Positions 10,676-20,689 of a stretch of 64,000 bases of DNA are shown here, piece after piece. The notes beneath the pieces are model-generated. The model was not told the origin of the DNA. It made no database searches and worked only from the letters and a program-made list of their open reading frames with translations. The DNA is from CAJQPP01 sp963793465. Lineage in GTDB: Bacteria > Planctomycetota > Planctomycetia > Pirellulales > Pirellulaceae. Position numbers and translations under genes: made by a program. The stretch lies in assembly GCA_963793465.1 (NCBI GenBank), contig CAWCAJ010000004.1, positions 62,001 to 126,000 on the forward strand, in the 5' to 3' direction. Position 1 is the stretch's first letter. Each line of letters starts with the position of its first letter.

Positions 10676-11581
10676 ATGCAACCCTTCTACCTGATCATGA
10701 ATCCAAGGGCGGGACGCCGTCAGAGTCGTTCCATCCTGCAGCAAGTCCGACCCATCCTGCAGCAGCACGGTCGACCGCTGGAAGTCGTGGAAACAGAATT
10801 TGCCGGCCATGCCCGGCAGTTGCTCCAGGATTTGCCGCTGCCCCGATATCGCGGGATCATCGTCATGGGAGGTGATGGCACGCTGCATGAAGTCGTTCAG
10901 GGCTTGATGTCCCGGGCCGAATCGACGCAGATTCCGCTAGGGTTGATTCCTACCGGTTCCGGAAATTCGCTGGCGATGGACTTGGGGTTGATCGATCCTG
11001 GTCGAGCCGCCGACGTGATAGTCGCGTCCCAGACTCGCTGGATCGACCTGGCGGAAGTCAGCACTGGCGATCAGACCCTGTTTGCCTTTAACATCATCGG
11101 TTGGGGACTGGCCACCGATGTGGGAGTGCGGGCCGAAAGATGGCGACGTCTGGGGCCATCCCGATATACACTGGCCAGCCTGGCGGAAGTGATTGGCGGA
11201 GCTCGCCTGCGGAAGGCTACTTTGTTCCTGGACGACCGTGAAATCCAGGACGAGTTCCTGATCGTGGTGGCCTGCAACACCAGGCATTCCGGCAACATGC
11301 TGATCGCGCCCCCAGCGAGGCTGGATGACGGTTTGATCGATGTAATCTCGGTGCGTGGTCCCATGCGACGGGGTCCACTCGTCGGACTGTTGCGGCAAAT
11401 ATATAGTGGCGGCCATATCCAACATCCGCGAGTGCAGCACGACACCGTCACCCGAATTCGCCTGGAATCTCAAACGGAGGGGTTACTGAATATCGACGGG
11501 CAACTGACAGGAGCGGCGCCGTTTCAGATCGAGATGAGACCTCGTGCGCTGGAAATTCTGGCCCGCCCCGACGAGGCTTGA
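10676..11581 (+). CDS. Diacylglycerol kinase/YegS-family lipid kinase
   Basis: Encodes 301 residues from ATG 10676 (MQPFYLIMNPRAGRR). Family motifs are intact: the N-terminal NPRAG, the nucleotide-binding GGDGTLHEVVQGL and the PTGSGNSLAMDLGL segment. The C-terminal half has the all-beta lectin-like part (NIIGWGLATDVG, NMLIAPPARLDDGLIDV, NIDGQL). Such enzymes phosphorylate diacylglycerol or related lipids at the inner face of the membrane, feeding phosphatidate back into phospholipid synthesis. Specificity among diacylglycerol, sphingoid base and other lipids cannot be read from the sequence. The stop codon is followed by a repeat cluster rather than another gene. Confidence 0.85.
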   Translation: MQPFYLIMNPRAGRRQSRSILQQVRPILQQHGRPLEVVETEFAGHARQLLQDLPLPRYRGIIVMGGDGTLHEVVQGLMSRAESTQIPLGLIPTGSGNSLAMDLGLIDPGRAADVIVASQTRWIDLAEVSTGDQTLFAFNIIGWGLATDVGVRAERWRRLGPSRYTLASLAEVIGGARLRKATLFLDDREIQDEFLIVVACNTRHSGNMLIAPPARLDDGLIDVISVRGPMRRGPLVGLLRQIYSGGHIQHPRVQHDTVTRIRLESQTEGLLNIDGQLTGAAPFQIEMRPRALEILARPDEA

Positions 11582-11588
11582 AACATTC

Positions 11589-12050
11589 TAACAGGCTCCA
11601 TTCTGGCACTGGCATAACTGAGAGTCACTCGCGCCGCAGAATTGAATCATAACCCGCAGCGTCAGCAAGGGACCCATCAACAGCAAATGATCCCTCGCTG
11701 ACGCGTCGGGTTGGGATTGACGTCTCATCCAGCCAACAATAGCCCGCGATCAATGACGTTTTAACAGGCTCCATTCTGGCACTGGCTAACTGAGAGCACT
11801 CGCGCCGCAGAATTGAATCATAACCCGCAGCGTAAGCAAGGGATCAGCACCCATTGAGACTCCAGCTTCCTGGCAAGCTGGCAAAGCATTGGTAACTGCT
11901 GGCGGATCACCGACAACTGCAGGCCGGCCGAGTATCAACCGGCGTACAAGCCCACAGCCAATACCCAACGAAGCCCGACCAGAAAGCGGCATGACAACCC
12001 AAGGGACTAATCAACAGTGGGTGATCCCTCGCTGACGCGTCGGGTTGGGA
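11589..12050. repeat. Two copies of an intergenic hairpin repeat
   Basis: Copy 1 (11589-11716) and copy 2 (11762-12050) share their left part (TAACAGGCTCCATTCTGGC onward) and the right end (CTGACGCGTCGGGTTGGGAT). Within each, the arms at 11651-11672/11691-11712 and 11822-11843/12025-12046 are near-perfect inverted repeats. In copy 1 the loop is about 18 bases. In copy 2 the arms are separated by about 180 bases of otherwise unrelated sequence. No protein-coding potential is seen. Such hairpin repeats are common between genes in Rhodopirellula-type genomes. Confidence 0.8.
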
Positions 12051-12094
12051 TTGACACTTCACCCCACCGCCCTCGGTTTCGATCTTTCGAGGTC

Positions 12095-12140
12095 AAAAAA
12101 AAGAAGGTGTCAGGTTCCGCCTGGAGTCCCTGACACCTTC
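12095..12140 (-). terminator. Intrinsic terminator of the export operon
   Basis: A perfect 12-bp inverted repeat (GAAGGTGTCAGG at 12103-12114, its complement at 12129-12140) with a 14-base loop. On the minus strand it is followed by eight T residues (12102-12095). It lies 38 bases after the stop codon of the last gene of the minus-strand operon, exactly where a Rho-independent terminator is expected. Confidence 0.85.
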
Positions 12141-12177
12141 GTTCAACACCCTGTTCCTGCCGGAACACCAGTACGAT

Positions 12178-13668
12178 CTATTGATCGATTTGGACCAGAG
12201 CGTCGATGGATTTGGGGGCCGTGAATTGCACAGCCAGATCATTCACGAGGCTTCCATCGCCACGGTACACCAGCAACTGGCCGTCCACGGGGGCGGTCAG
12301 ATCGATGGTTGGCAACTGCACCATGACTCGGTCGGCCTGCCAGGAAGTGACTTTGGTATCGAAGGTCATGGAGCCCACCACCATGCGAACGCGACCCATC
12401 GAGCCACCAAACTGTTGACCACTGAGTGACATGACTTTGCCGACTTCCACGGCGGTGGCCGGTTGGGACACTTTCAGGCTGGTCACCAAAGCGGGTTTTT
12501 CCGCCGGTTCCAACTCTGGCTGTATTTGCGTCTCCGGTTGAATTCGTGAGTGGGTGCTGGCCGGCGTGGCGGGAATCAAGTTGACCTGCAACTGGTCCAC
12601 CAGGTTGCGGTTGGCATCGTGCACCAGCACGGTGGCCAGTGTCCCGGAGCTCAAAGGCAGCTCCGGCAGGCGGGCGCGAATGTTCCCTGATTGCCAGGAG
12701 ATGATGTCCGCCGTCAATTCCAGCTGATTACCCAGGCTTAGCGTCACCGATCCCGGTTGAGCACCGTAGTGTTGACCGTTGATGGAGACCATCTGTCCGG
12801 GTTGGATGGATGGCTGGTTGCCGACTGGCTGCACCGCCTGAATGGCGCCCGGTTTTCCGGATTTGGCGATTGCCGATGGCTGGGCGAGACCGCGAGCCGG
12901 GTAGGCGGTGACGACCTGATAACTTTCCTCCAGCACAAGCTTGATATGGTTGAGTGGTTCGCCGTTCCCCTGTTTGCCACCTTCGTATCCAACGCTCCGT
13001 TGCAGGTCGATCGTGTAGGCCTTGCGACCGTTACCATGAGGTTGCGTCTGAACCAGGGGAGAGCCCTCCAGGACCAACTCAAAGGCCTCGTCGATCGTGT
13101 TCAGGATTTGCTGTTGCGTGCTGGGTTGAAACACGCCATGCCGCCCAGCTCGGTTCGGTTGGTTCGTTGCGTGCCGCATCACATGACCGAGCCGACCGGG
13201 AGGGAAGATCAAGCCAGCGGGTGTGACCACACCGGGGGTGACGGCAGGCACGCGGTAGCGGGCGTGGGAGAATCCCGGTGGAGGGTGCTGGGGGCTGAGG
13301 CACAACCGGGGGAGTCGGCGGCAAGGGAATTACGGGAGGTGCAACGGGCGGATAGGGGGCAGGAAAAACGGGTGGTTGGGGAGGCCGCGGACCGGTGTGG
13401 GACAGACGGGTGGCTGCGGGTGGCAAAGTGGGCGGAAAAGTGGGCGGCTTGATGACGGGGGCTGGCAATTGCGGCGGCCGAGCTCGGGGCCAACCCTCAA
13501 CGATTTGTGGGATGGCCTGCTGCAATTGCTGACGCAATTCCTGTTGGGCCTGGTTCCCAATCCGATCCAATAGTGGCCGGGGAACTGGCCCCAAGCCGTC
13601 TGGCTGGTCTGGCCCAGAGCCAACACACCTGTCACGACCAATAACGTTATCTCGCGTGGCAGTCTCAT
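12178..13668 (-). CDS. Secreted proline-rich protein with two IPT/TIG-like domains (two apparent frameshifts)
   Basis: Rebuilt from three frames. ATG 13668 starts a signal peptide (MRLPREITLLVVTGVLALGQ...TAWG). Around 13590 the reading moves to a frame encoding PLLDRIGNQAQQELRQQLQQ and a proline-rich linker. Around 13270-13330 it returns to the frame ending at 12178. The last 375 residues contain two similar 75-residue domains (SIQPGQMVSINGQHYGAQPG and AVEVGKVMSLSGQQFGGSMG), which look like IPT/TIG immunoglobulin-like folds. The two shifts compensate: the first fits a missing base, the second an extra base or two missing bases. It follows the TolC-like gene in the same direction and ends at a terminator, so it may be cargo or an accessory of the exporter; that is inference. 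Confidence 0.65.
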
Positions 13669-13868
13669 TGTCTGGATCTCCTGGTGGTCGTTTTGGGTCG
13701 TCTCGAGGGACCGCAAGCCCCTGCGTCACTGGATGTGCCAGGCGGCAGACCGCGGGGACAGGGATTTTGGAGATTTGGCGAGTTGGCGGCCGTTTTGGCC
13801 CGGTTTCCGGGGATTCCCGACCAGGAATCGGGTGGAGAAACTGCCCCGCCGGGCCTGGACACCGCCCG

Positions 13869-15568
13869 TTACTGGAAAGCGCGGCCGCTGCGGGCGGTTT
13901 CGTAGATCGCTTCGAAGAAGAAGTAGCTGAACTGGGCTTCCAACAGCGTCAGTTCGGCTGTGGCCAGGGCTGTTTCGTAGATGTTCAATTCGATCAAGTC
14001 GATATCGCCAGCATCAAACAACCGGTTGCCAGCCTCCAATGACCGTCGCGCCAAGTCGACGTTGATTTGCGACAGCTGAATTTGTTGGTAGGCGGCATTC
14101 AATGCCGAGGCCGCATCTTGCAGCTCACTGCGGATCTTGTCCATCATGAATTGGCGTTTGGCATCGATTTGCGTGAGTTTCCCCTGGGCGGAGCGGATTT
14201 TACCGAAGCCTTCGCGACGTTGGATCGGTACTTCAGCGTTGAACCCGACTTGCAGCTCAAACGGTGTCTTGTCGCCCGTGCTACTGGCTTGTCCCCCGAT
14301 ATCCTGGCTGGCAAACCCTGCCATATCCAGTTTGGGCAGGGTCAGGTTCTGGGCGTAACGCAGATCGATGCAGGCTTGGGCCCGAGCGGCTTCCAGCTCG
14401 GCGATTTCCGGGCGGATGGTCAAAGCCATGTTGATGTCCTCCTGCAACTGCTCGGCCGACAGCTCGGAGGCCCCGGGAATCTGCTTGGGTAATTGCTGGT
14501 TGCCTGCCACCATCGGTTGGCAGTTGGCATCACGGTAGAACAGCGACATTTTAATCGCGGTTTTCTCGAAGGTCCGGCGGGCCTTGACCAGGTCGTTGGA
14601 GCGATCGGCGATAAAGCGATCATTGTCGATTTGGGCGATCACGCCGAGGTCGCCTGCTTCCACGCGACGGCGAATCTGTTCCACACGCTCTTCTGCCAGA
14701 TTCAATAATTGGCGACGCACCTCCACGTTGCGGCCGGCAGCGACCCAATCCCAATAGGCCTGGGTGGCGAATCTTTGAAACTGGAGCAACCGGGCGTTGG
14801 CGTTGGAGTTGACTTCGTTACGTTGGTTGTTGGCGTTGAACAGGTCGGCGCGGCGTTCGTCGATGTAGCGATCCTTGACCAGGGGCACGGCGAAACCAGC
14901 GCGGAACTCGCCCCCTTCGTTGGTTTCCCGTTCGCCGTACCAAGGCGCGAAATTCCCGTCACCCAAACGATAGGTGCCAAAAACCGATCCGCCGCTGAAC
15001 AGTGGGCGTTGCACACCCGCACCGTTGCGATAGGTTTGATAGAAGCCCAAAGGCTCGGAAATGCTGTGCCCTTCCAGGATCGTATCGAACTCGCCCCAGG
15101 AGGAAATGATTTTGCCCTCAGCGGCCTCGACTTCTCCGACCGCCACAGCGATCAATGGATAGCACTCGGCCACCGAAAACAGGATCTCGTCCAGGGTGAG
15201 AGGGCCGACGGGGCCGGCTGACATGGGAGTGGCAAAGCCTAAAGCATCCGTCTCCAACAATGCCCCGGGCGCGTCCTGGGCGCGACGGCCGGGGCCGGTT
15301 CCGTGTCCTGCCTTAGCGGCTCCGCCAATTCGACCGTTTGAAAACTGGCCAGTTGCACGTCTCTGGCAGCCGAGAGCGGTCGTGTCCCGGCCTCCGCCCG
15401 CGTATCGGGTTGAAAATCAGCGGATACCGGCTTCTCCCTCGCAGGACGATCGATCACGCTCCCATTCAAGTTGGACGGGGTCGCCGAGTAGGATGGAAAG
15501 TTGATCGGTTGTGACGAACGGCAACCCGCGGCCAATGCCACCAACAGAACCGCCAAACCCGGTAGCAA
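13869..15568 (-). CDS. TolC-like outer membrane efflux lipoprotein (one apparent frameshift)
   Basis: The bulk (to 15260) is a TolC/OEP protein: TLDEILFSVAECYPLIAVA, long helical repeats (FATQAYWDWVAAGRNVEVRRQ) and the second half RPEIAELEAARAQACIDLR. The N-terminal part sits in another frame upstream and starts, at TTG 15568, with a lipoprotein signal (LAVLLVALAAGC, lipobox LAAGC). The frames join near 15270-15300 at GCC/CCC/GGGG runs; a single missing base suffices. The start lies 2 bases after the stop of the HlyD gene. The product would form the outer-membrane duct of a tripartite exporter, anchored by a lipidated cysteine as in OprM-type proteins. Confidence 0.8.
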
Positions 15569-15570
15569 CT

Positions 15571-16926
15571 TTAATCGATTTTGGGTGGTTTCACCTTGGT
15601 GGTTTCCTTGGGTTCCGTTTCGGCGACCATCACCGGGAAGCCATTCAATTGTCGCCAGATTTCGTACCCAATGGTGACACGTCGCAGCATGACCCAGCCG
15701 TTGGCTCGCACGCCTTGTCGCAAAAATCGCTCTGAGGGCCATGGTTCTGACTCGGAATAAGGTGTAATGAGTATTCGAAATTGTCCTTTTCCATTGTCGG
15801 TGGCGTCCACATTCGCGACCTTTCCACCAAATGTGCCGACGGCGACCGAAGGCCAACCGGCGAACTGGACGGCGGGCCATCCTTCAAATTGCAAACGGAC
15901 TTCCTGTCCTACTTCAATCAACGGCATGTCGTTGCCAGGCACGAGCAACTCGACTGCTTTCTGAGTGACTTCGGGTACAATCGTGACCACGGGTTCACCT
16001 TCTTTGAGTGTCTGTCCCAACTCGTATACCGGCATGCGAAAAATCGTACCGTCGCGTGGTGCCTCGATGGTGCGGCGTTGCAAACCCGAGAGCTTCATCT
16101 CGATGTCACTGATTTCCTTGCGAATGGTGGCGGCTTTGCCCAAGGCATCCTGCTGCATGGCTCGCGCGTAATCGATATAGGTTTGGGCGACGTTCCGTTT
16201 TTCCTCCAACTCATTCTCTTTAGCCAGTGCTTCGTTGCGTGCGGCTTCCACCTCTTGTTGGGCGGACAGCAGTTCGGCGTCAGCACCATCCAGCTCCCTT
16301 TTCAGTTTCTCAATTTCCACTTCGGGTTTGATTCTGTCTTCGGCCAAACCCTTCTGTCGGTTGTAATTCAATTCGGCCTGCAATCGATTGGCTTCGTACT
16401 TGGCGACCAGTCTCTGTTTGGACGACAGCTTGGCCCGGGCCGCAGCCAACATCTGCTCGGCAGCACTGACCCCAGAGTCTCGGGCAATGGTGTATGCCTC
16501 GACGTTCTTGCCATAAGCTCCCGCCTGGATATTGGCGGTTTCCAACTTGGTTTTGAGCTCCAGGACCTGTCCCCGCAACTGCGCTTCAGCGTCTGCCACA
16601 AAGGGCTCAATCTCGAGAATGAAGTCTCCTTTTTTGACTTTCGATCCATCCACCAGGCCGGGGGCCACACGGGCCACCACGCCCTGGACCGGTGACTGCA
16701 CCGTTTGCTGGCGTTCCTGCGGCACATAAGCCACAACGCTACCCGTCCCCCGCGACGTCTGCTGCCAGGGGAAAAAGGCCATACCCACAACCGACAGGGC
16801 CAACCCGATCAACAACCATCGCGCCAAACGCCGCGCAAACCGCGACGACTGCACCAAGTGAATGGCCGTCTGTTGCCGCGTGGGGGTGGCCGGCTTAATC
16901 GATCCAACCCGGTTGTTTACTATCAT
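15571..16926 (-). CDS. HlyD-family periplasmic adaptor
   Basis: Encodes 451 residues from ATG 16926, which has GAGG at a good distance; TTG 16932 is too close to it. One N-terminal transmembrane helix (LLIGLALSVVGMAFF) is followed by a lipoyl-like half (VQSPVQGVVARVAPGLVDGSKVKKGDFILEIEP). A long coiled-coil hairpin comes next (about residues 115-290, rich in A, E, K, Q), then the returning barrel (RTIEAPRDGTIFRMPVYELGQTLKEGEPV). This is the membrane-fusion subunit that links an inner-membrane ABC protein to a TolC duct. Its gene lies between exactly those two partners. Confidence 0.9.
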   Translation of the reverse strand: MIVNNRVGSIKPATPTRQQTAIHLVQSSRFARRLARWLLIGLALSVVGMAFFPWQQTSRGTGSVVAYVPQERQQTVQSPVQGVVARVAPGLVDGSKVKKGDFILEIEPFVADAEAQLRGQVLELKTKLETANIQAGAYGKNVEAYTIARDSGVSAAEQMLAAARAKLSSKQRLVAKYEANRLQAELNYNRQKGLAEDRIKPEVEIEKLKRELDGADAELLSAQQEVEAARNEALAKENELEEKRNVAQTYIDYARAMQQDALGKAATIRKEISDIEMKLSGLQRRTIEAPRDGTIFRMPVYELGQTLKEGEPVVTIVPEVTQKAVELLVPGNDMPLIEVGQEVRLQFEGWPAVQFAGWPSVAVGTFGGKVANVDATDNGKGQFRILITPYSESEPWPSERFLRQGVRANGWVMLRRVTIGYEIWRQLNGFPVMVAETEPKETTKVKPPKID

Positions 16927-17008
16927 CGTCAAAACCTCACATCTAGCTGTCCTGGCAGGCCGGCCGCTCCATTATTCTATTTAACCGGCATATTTTTTTA
17001 GTTTGCTA

Positions 17009-19117
17009 TCACTCACAGGGGACGACTTGATCGGCCCAATCCGCCACCAATTTTCGGCCCGTGACAATCACCAGCGTGGTGGTGCCCGCAAATTGCCGCA
17101 GGCCTTCCAGGATCTCGGGCAAATCGTCATCGGGTAACGTATCGAGGATTCCGTCAATCAACACGGCGCCCGGGCGGAGCAACAACGCCCGCGCCAGGAC
17201 CAGCAAGACCGCTTGCCGGTTATTCAGCGGATAGCCGGTGACATTCACCTCGGTCTGAACCCCCTTTTCCATTTCGTAAATCGATTGGATCAGGCCCAAA
17301 CTCTGCAGCACATCCACCACCGATTCCGTATCAATGTCGGCGTGCCCCATTCTCAGGTTCTCTTCCATGGTGCCGGCAAAAATTTCTACGCCGTTGACGA
17401 AGGCCATCCGCGTCTGCAGGCCTTCGGCACCCAGGAGATCGACTCGCAGGTCATCCAGCAACACATAGCCCTGTCGGGGCGTGGCCTGACCACTGATCAA
17501 ATCCAGCAGACGACTCTTTCCCGTCCCCGAGCGACCGTAAATGGCAACGGTTTGGCCCGGCTGGATGTCGACATTGTAAGGTTCCCGACCACCCGACCGC
17601 GGCAAATCCACCAAGCGGATTGAGGCCGCTCGATCCCGCCGGGTACGCGGGATCAGGGGGCCTTCTTCGATCGGCAGATCGTACAGGTAACCCAGTTTGT
17701 CCATGGCCGCCAACAGGTCATATAAACTCTCCAGGTCCTTGCCAATTTTGGTGAAGGAACCCAGGATGACCGTGACAATCAACTCCGCCGCCACCAGTTG
17801 ACCCAAGTTCATTTGCCCCTCAATGACCAGGTAGCCTCCCAATCCCAGCAAAACCGTGGCGGCAATGGCTTGCATCACCAAGGCAAAACCGACCTGTCGC
17901 AACACGATCAGAAAGTGGTCCCGGCGACTTCTTACGTACTGGGTGGCCAGTTCATCGGCGCGGTTGACGGCGAACTCCATGCCGCCACTGAAGCGAAACA
18001 TGGCCGGGTGCCGAGCCAGTTCCTGCAACCAGGCCGCCGTCTCATACTTGATCGTGGACTCGGCTTTGGCCGTCTTGGCCGCACCCCGGCCGATCAATGC
18101 CATCACCACCGTCATCATAAACAGCAAACCGATGTCGTAGCCCAACAGGAAGGGGTGGTAAAATGCCAGCACCGTCAACCCGATGACCGTCTGTAATACC
18201 AGCATCAGCGATTCCAGCAACAACTTGGAAACCACTTTCTGTACGGTCACGACATCGAAAAAGCGGTTCACCAGTTCCGGGCCAAAACGCGGACCCCAGT
18301 GGGGCAAAGGTACCCGCGTCAGTCGATAGGCCAGATCATCCACGACCCTCACAAAAATGCGCCGCTGCATGACTTCCACAATAATGGTCAACAGCAACCG
18401 CAGACCGGCCTGAAACAACAGGAAAATGAACACCATCAACGCCAGCACCAGCAAGGGCTGCAGATAACGGCCGAACGCGATCGTGTTAACGAGTGCTTCC
18501 ACTGCCAAGGGCGTCGTCAGACTGAGAATACCCACAATCAGCGAAAAGATAAAAATCGTACGCATGTCGCCGGATTCCGGCTTCAAGAAGCGGAGCAGCC
18601 GCCGCACGGGAGACATGCCACCCGTCTTTTGGGACTCTACTGACTGAGCCTGATACCAGACATACTCCGACTCGGGCGACTTCGCGGCATGCTGCTTCAA
18701 CCACTTGCGAGTGACGGTTTGGGTTTGACCCTGCAGGTGAACCAGGAACCGGGACCGACTGCGACGCTCCAGAATGACAGCATACACCGTCCCTTGCCTG
18801 GCAACCGAATCGGGATGGGATTCAGAGGCCTCAAGCTGAACCGGTACCAACAACGGCGCGGCTTCCACCGCGGCGTCGATCATCTCAGACAGATCACCAT
18901 TGGCACGGCGAATCCGCAAAGCCAGACTGGATCCAGTGGCCACCAAAGCGTGCTCATCCAACGCGGGGCTGGGATGGTTCAAGCAGGCATCGGCCAAGGC
19001 CTCCCGGATGGCGATCGCCGAGAAGGGCAAGGATAAACGCCGGCAGACCACCTGCCAGAGATCGAGCGCGGCCTCCAGGGTTGTCGGTTCGACAGTTTGA
19101 ATCACGGGTTCAGACAA
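17009..19117 (-). CDS. ABC exporter (TMD-NBD fusion) with degenerate nucleotide-binding domain
   Basis: Encodes 702 residues. About 180 N-terminal residues resemble the peptidase-like or CLD region of type I secretion ABC proteins but show no obvious catalytic Cys-His pair. Five or six membrane helices follow (about 195-450). The ATPase domain keeps Walker A (GRSGTGKS near 530) but has Asn for the Q-loop Gln (FVNGVEIF near 572). LNNRQ stands in place of LSGGQ (near 630), IDG in place of the Walker B DE (near 652), and TGRK in place of the H-loop AHR (near 685). It may bind nucleotide yet hydrolyse poorly, or act with a partner NBD. First gene of the HlyD-TolC operon. Confidence 0.8.
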   Translation of the reverse strand: MSEPVIQTVEPTTLEAALDLWQVVCRRLSLPFSAIAIREALADACLNHPSPALDEHALVATGSSLALRIRRANGDLSEMIDAAVEAAPLLVPVQLEASESHPDSVARQGTVYAVILERRSRSRFLVHLQGQTQTVTRKWLKQHAAKSPESEYVWYQAQSVESQKTGGMSPVRRLLRFLKPESGDMRTIFIFSLIVGILSLTTPLAVEALVNTIAFGRYLQPLLVLALMVFIFLLFQAGLRLLLTIIVEVMQRRIFVRVVDDLAYRLTRVPLPHWGPRFGPELVNRFFDVVTVQKVVSKLLLESLMLVLQTVIGLTVLAFYHPFLLGYDIGLLFMMTVVMALIGRGAAKTAKAESTIKYETAAWLQELARHPAMFRFSGGMEFAVNRADELATQYVRSRRDHFLIVLRQVGFALVMQAIAATVLLGLGGYLVIEGQMNLGQLVAAELIVTVILGSFTKIGKDLESLYDLLAAMDKLGYLYDLPIEEGPLIPRTRRDRAASIRLVDLPRSGGREPYNVDIQPGQTVAIYGRSGTGKSRLLDLISGQATPRQGYVLLDDLRVDLLGAEGLQTRMAFVNGVEIFAGTMEENLRMGHADIDTESVVDVLQSLGLIQSIYEMEKGVQTEVNVTGYPLNNRQAVLLVLARALLLRPGAVLIDGILDTLPDDDLPEILEGLRQFAGTTTLVIVTGRKLVADWADQVVPCE

Positions 19118-19786
19118 CGGGCAATTTCAAAGGGGATGGGAGTGCAACTCATTCCATTTTTTTCCGCGCAAGGTCGCCTGTGAATTCGCGGACCACGCTG
19201 CGACGGATTCAGTGACATGACCCGCGGCGGTTGGATAAGCACCGGGTTGGCCATCCTGTCCCGACGGTCGCGGACACCGTTTCAGGCATCCCACCACCGA
19301 CGGCAGGCGTTTTCAAGCCACCCCGTGGCCAGACTCCCGCCAGGCAAGGCGTCCCTATACTATACGGCCTATTCGACATGCAGGAAAACAAGTAAAAAAT
19401 GGCACGCACCATAGATTATTCCTGCCTTTTGGTTCCCGGGCGGGTGTGGGGCCTGGCAACCCCATGGTCGGTCGGGTGGCCCGATTTCCCCGGGGTGGTA
19501 CCGCCGGGCCCGGTTTACTGTAGGTCATAAAAACCGCAAAAACCCAGAAAAACCGGGTGGCTGGGGGAAGGGTGGCTGGGAGAGGGGGAGGCTGGGAGAC
19601 GGGGATGGCTGGGAGAGGGGGACACGCAACTTCCCAGCCACCACCCGGGGGACGTAAAATATGAACTTGCCGCCTGGTGATGTCGTTATTTTCTGATGTC
19701 GTTATTTTCTACTTTTGGTAGTTTTCCGATGGGCCGCTCAATCGGTTGGGTCGCTCCGAATCATAAGACACGGCAGAGCAAGCACC
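19118..19786. other. Long intergenic region with G-rich repeats
   Basis: This 669-base gap separates the divergent export operon and the LysR gene. At 19556-19647 it holds imperfect tandem copies of a G-rich unit (GGCTGGGAGAGGGG). Part of this can pair with TCCCAGCCACC at 19632-19642, and the G-runs could form a quadruplex. The rest shows no gene. AT-rich stretches near 19375-19420 and 19530-19550 are the likeliest promoter areas. Confidence 0.5.
19678..19709. repeat. 16-bp tandem duplication upstream of the LysR gene
   Basis: TGATGTCGTTATTTTC occurs twice in direct succession (19678-19693 and 19694-19709), about 80 bases before the LysR start. Its AT-rich makeup differs from the surroundings. 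It could be a slippage product or a duplicated regulator site. Confidence 0.7.
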
Positions 19787-20689
19787 ATGGAATGGCTGAA
19801 TTACCACCACCTGTACTATTTCTGGCTGACCGTAAAAACCGGGACGGTGGCCGCAGCCGCAGAATCGTTGCACCTGGCGCGACCCACCGTGGCCGCGCAA
19901 ATCAAGGAGCTGGAAAAATCCTTTGGTCAAAAGCTGTTTCAGAAACAGGGCCGGGGCCTGGTGCTGACCGAGTTTGGCAGCCAGATCCATCAGTTTGCGG
20001 AAGAAATCTTCGCGCTGGGCCATGAGCTGCGTGAGTTTGTCAAGATAGGTCACACGGGAACCCGTAAACGCTTTGTGGTCGGTCTGCCCGATGTGGTACC
20101 CAAACACATTGTCTTCGAGCTGCTGAAGCCAGCCTTGCATATGCCGGAACGACCCCGCACCGTGTGTTACGAAGGCAAGATGGACCAATTGTTGGCGGAT
20201 CTGGCTCTGCACAAACTGGACCTGATCATCTCGGACGCGCCCGCCCCCCCCACCATGGAATTCAAGGTTTACAACCACAAGCTGGGAGAATGCGGCATGT
20301 CCATGCTGGCCACACCTGCCCTGGCCGGAAAATACCGCAAGGGTTTCCCGGGCTCCCTGACCGACGCGCCGCTGTTATTGCCCACGGATCACACGGCCGT
20401 ACGCAGGTCATTGGACCTCTGGATGGAGGAGCAGGAGATCTTTCCGGAAATCGTGGCTGAGTTTGAAGACAGTGCCCTGCTGAAAGTATTTGGCCAGGCC
20501 GGTGAAGGCATCTTTCCGGTGCCAACGGCCATCGAGTCCCGGATCCGGAAACAATACCGGGTGCAGCTGGTGGGTCACATTCCCCAGGTACTCGACAAAT
20601 TTTATGCCATTTCGGCGGAGAAGCGTGTCCAACACGAAGCCACGTTAACCGTTGTTCGTCAGGCCCGAAGCCAGCTTTTCGATTCCTGA
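19787..20689 (+). CDS. LysR-family transcriptional regulator, NhaR-like
   Basis: Encodes 300 residues from ATG 19787. The N-terminus MEWLNYHHLYYFWLTVKTGT is characteristic of NhaR, the LysR-type activator of the Na+/H+ antiporter gene nhaA. The winged helix follows (AAAESLHLARPTVAAQIKELE, KLFQKQGRGLVLTEFG). The remainder is a periplasmic-binding-like effector domain (FVVGLPDVVPKHIVFELL). No nhaA-like gene is in the window; the neighbour is a convergent carrier gene whose 3' end overlaps this one by 31 bases. The target is therefore unknown, and an ion or pH signal is only suggested by the family. Confidence 0.85.
   Translation: MEWLNYHHLYYFWLTVKTGTVAAAAESLHLARPTVAAQIKELEKSFGQKLFQKQGRGLVLTEFGSQIHQFAEEIFALGHELREFVKIGHTGTRKRFVVGLPDVVPKHIVFELLKPALHMPERPRTVCYEGKMDQLLADLALHKLDLIISDAPAPPTMEFKVYNHKLGECGMSMLATPALAGKYRKGFPGSLTDAPLLLPTDHTAVRRSLDLWMEEQEIFPEIVAEFEDSALLKVFGQAGEGIFPVPTAIESRIRKQYRVQLVGHIPQVLDKFYAISAEKRVQHEATLTVVRQARSQLFDS

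Noticed and set aside
15781..16695. 304-residue open frame antisense to HlyD
   Set aside because: It mirrors the coiled-coil coding region; long open antisense frames are expected there, and the HlyD frame is certain.
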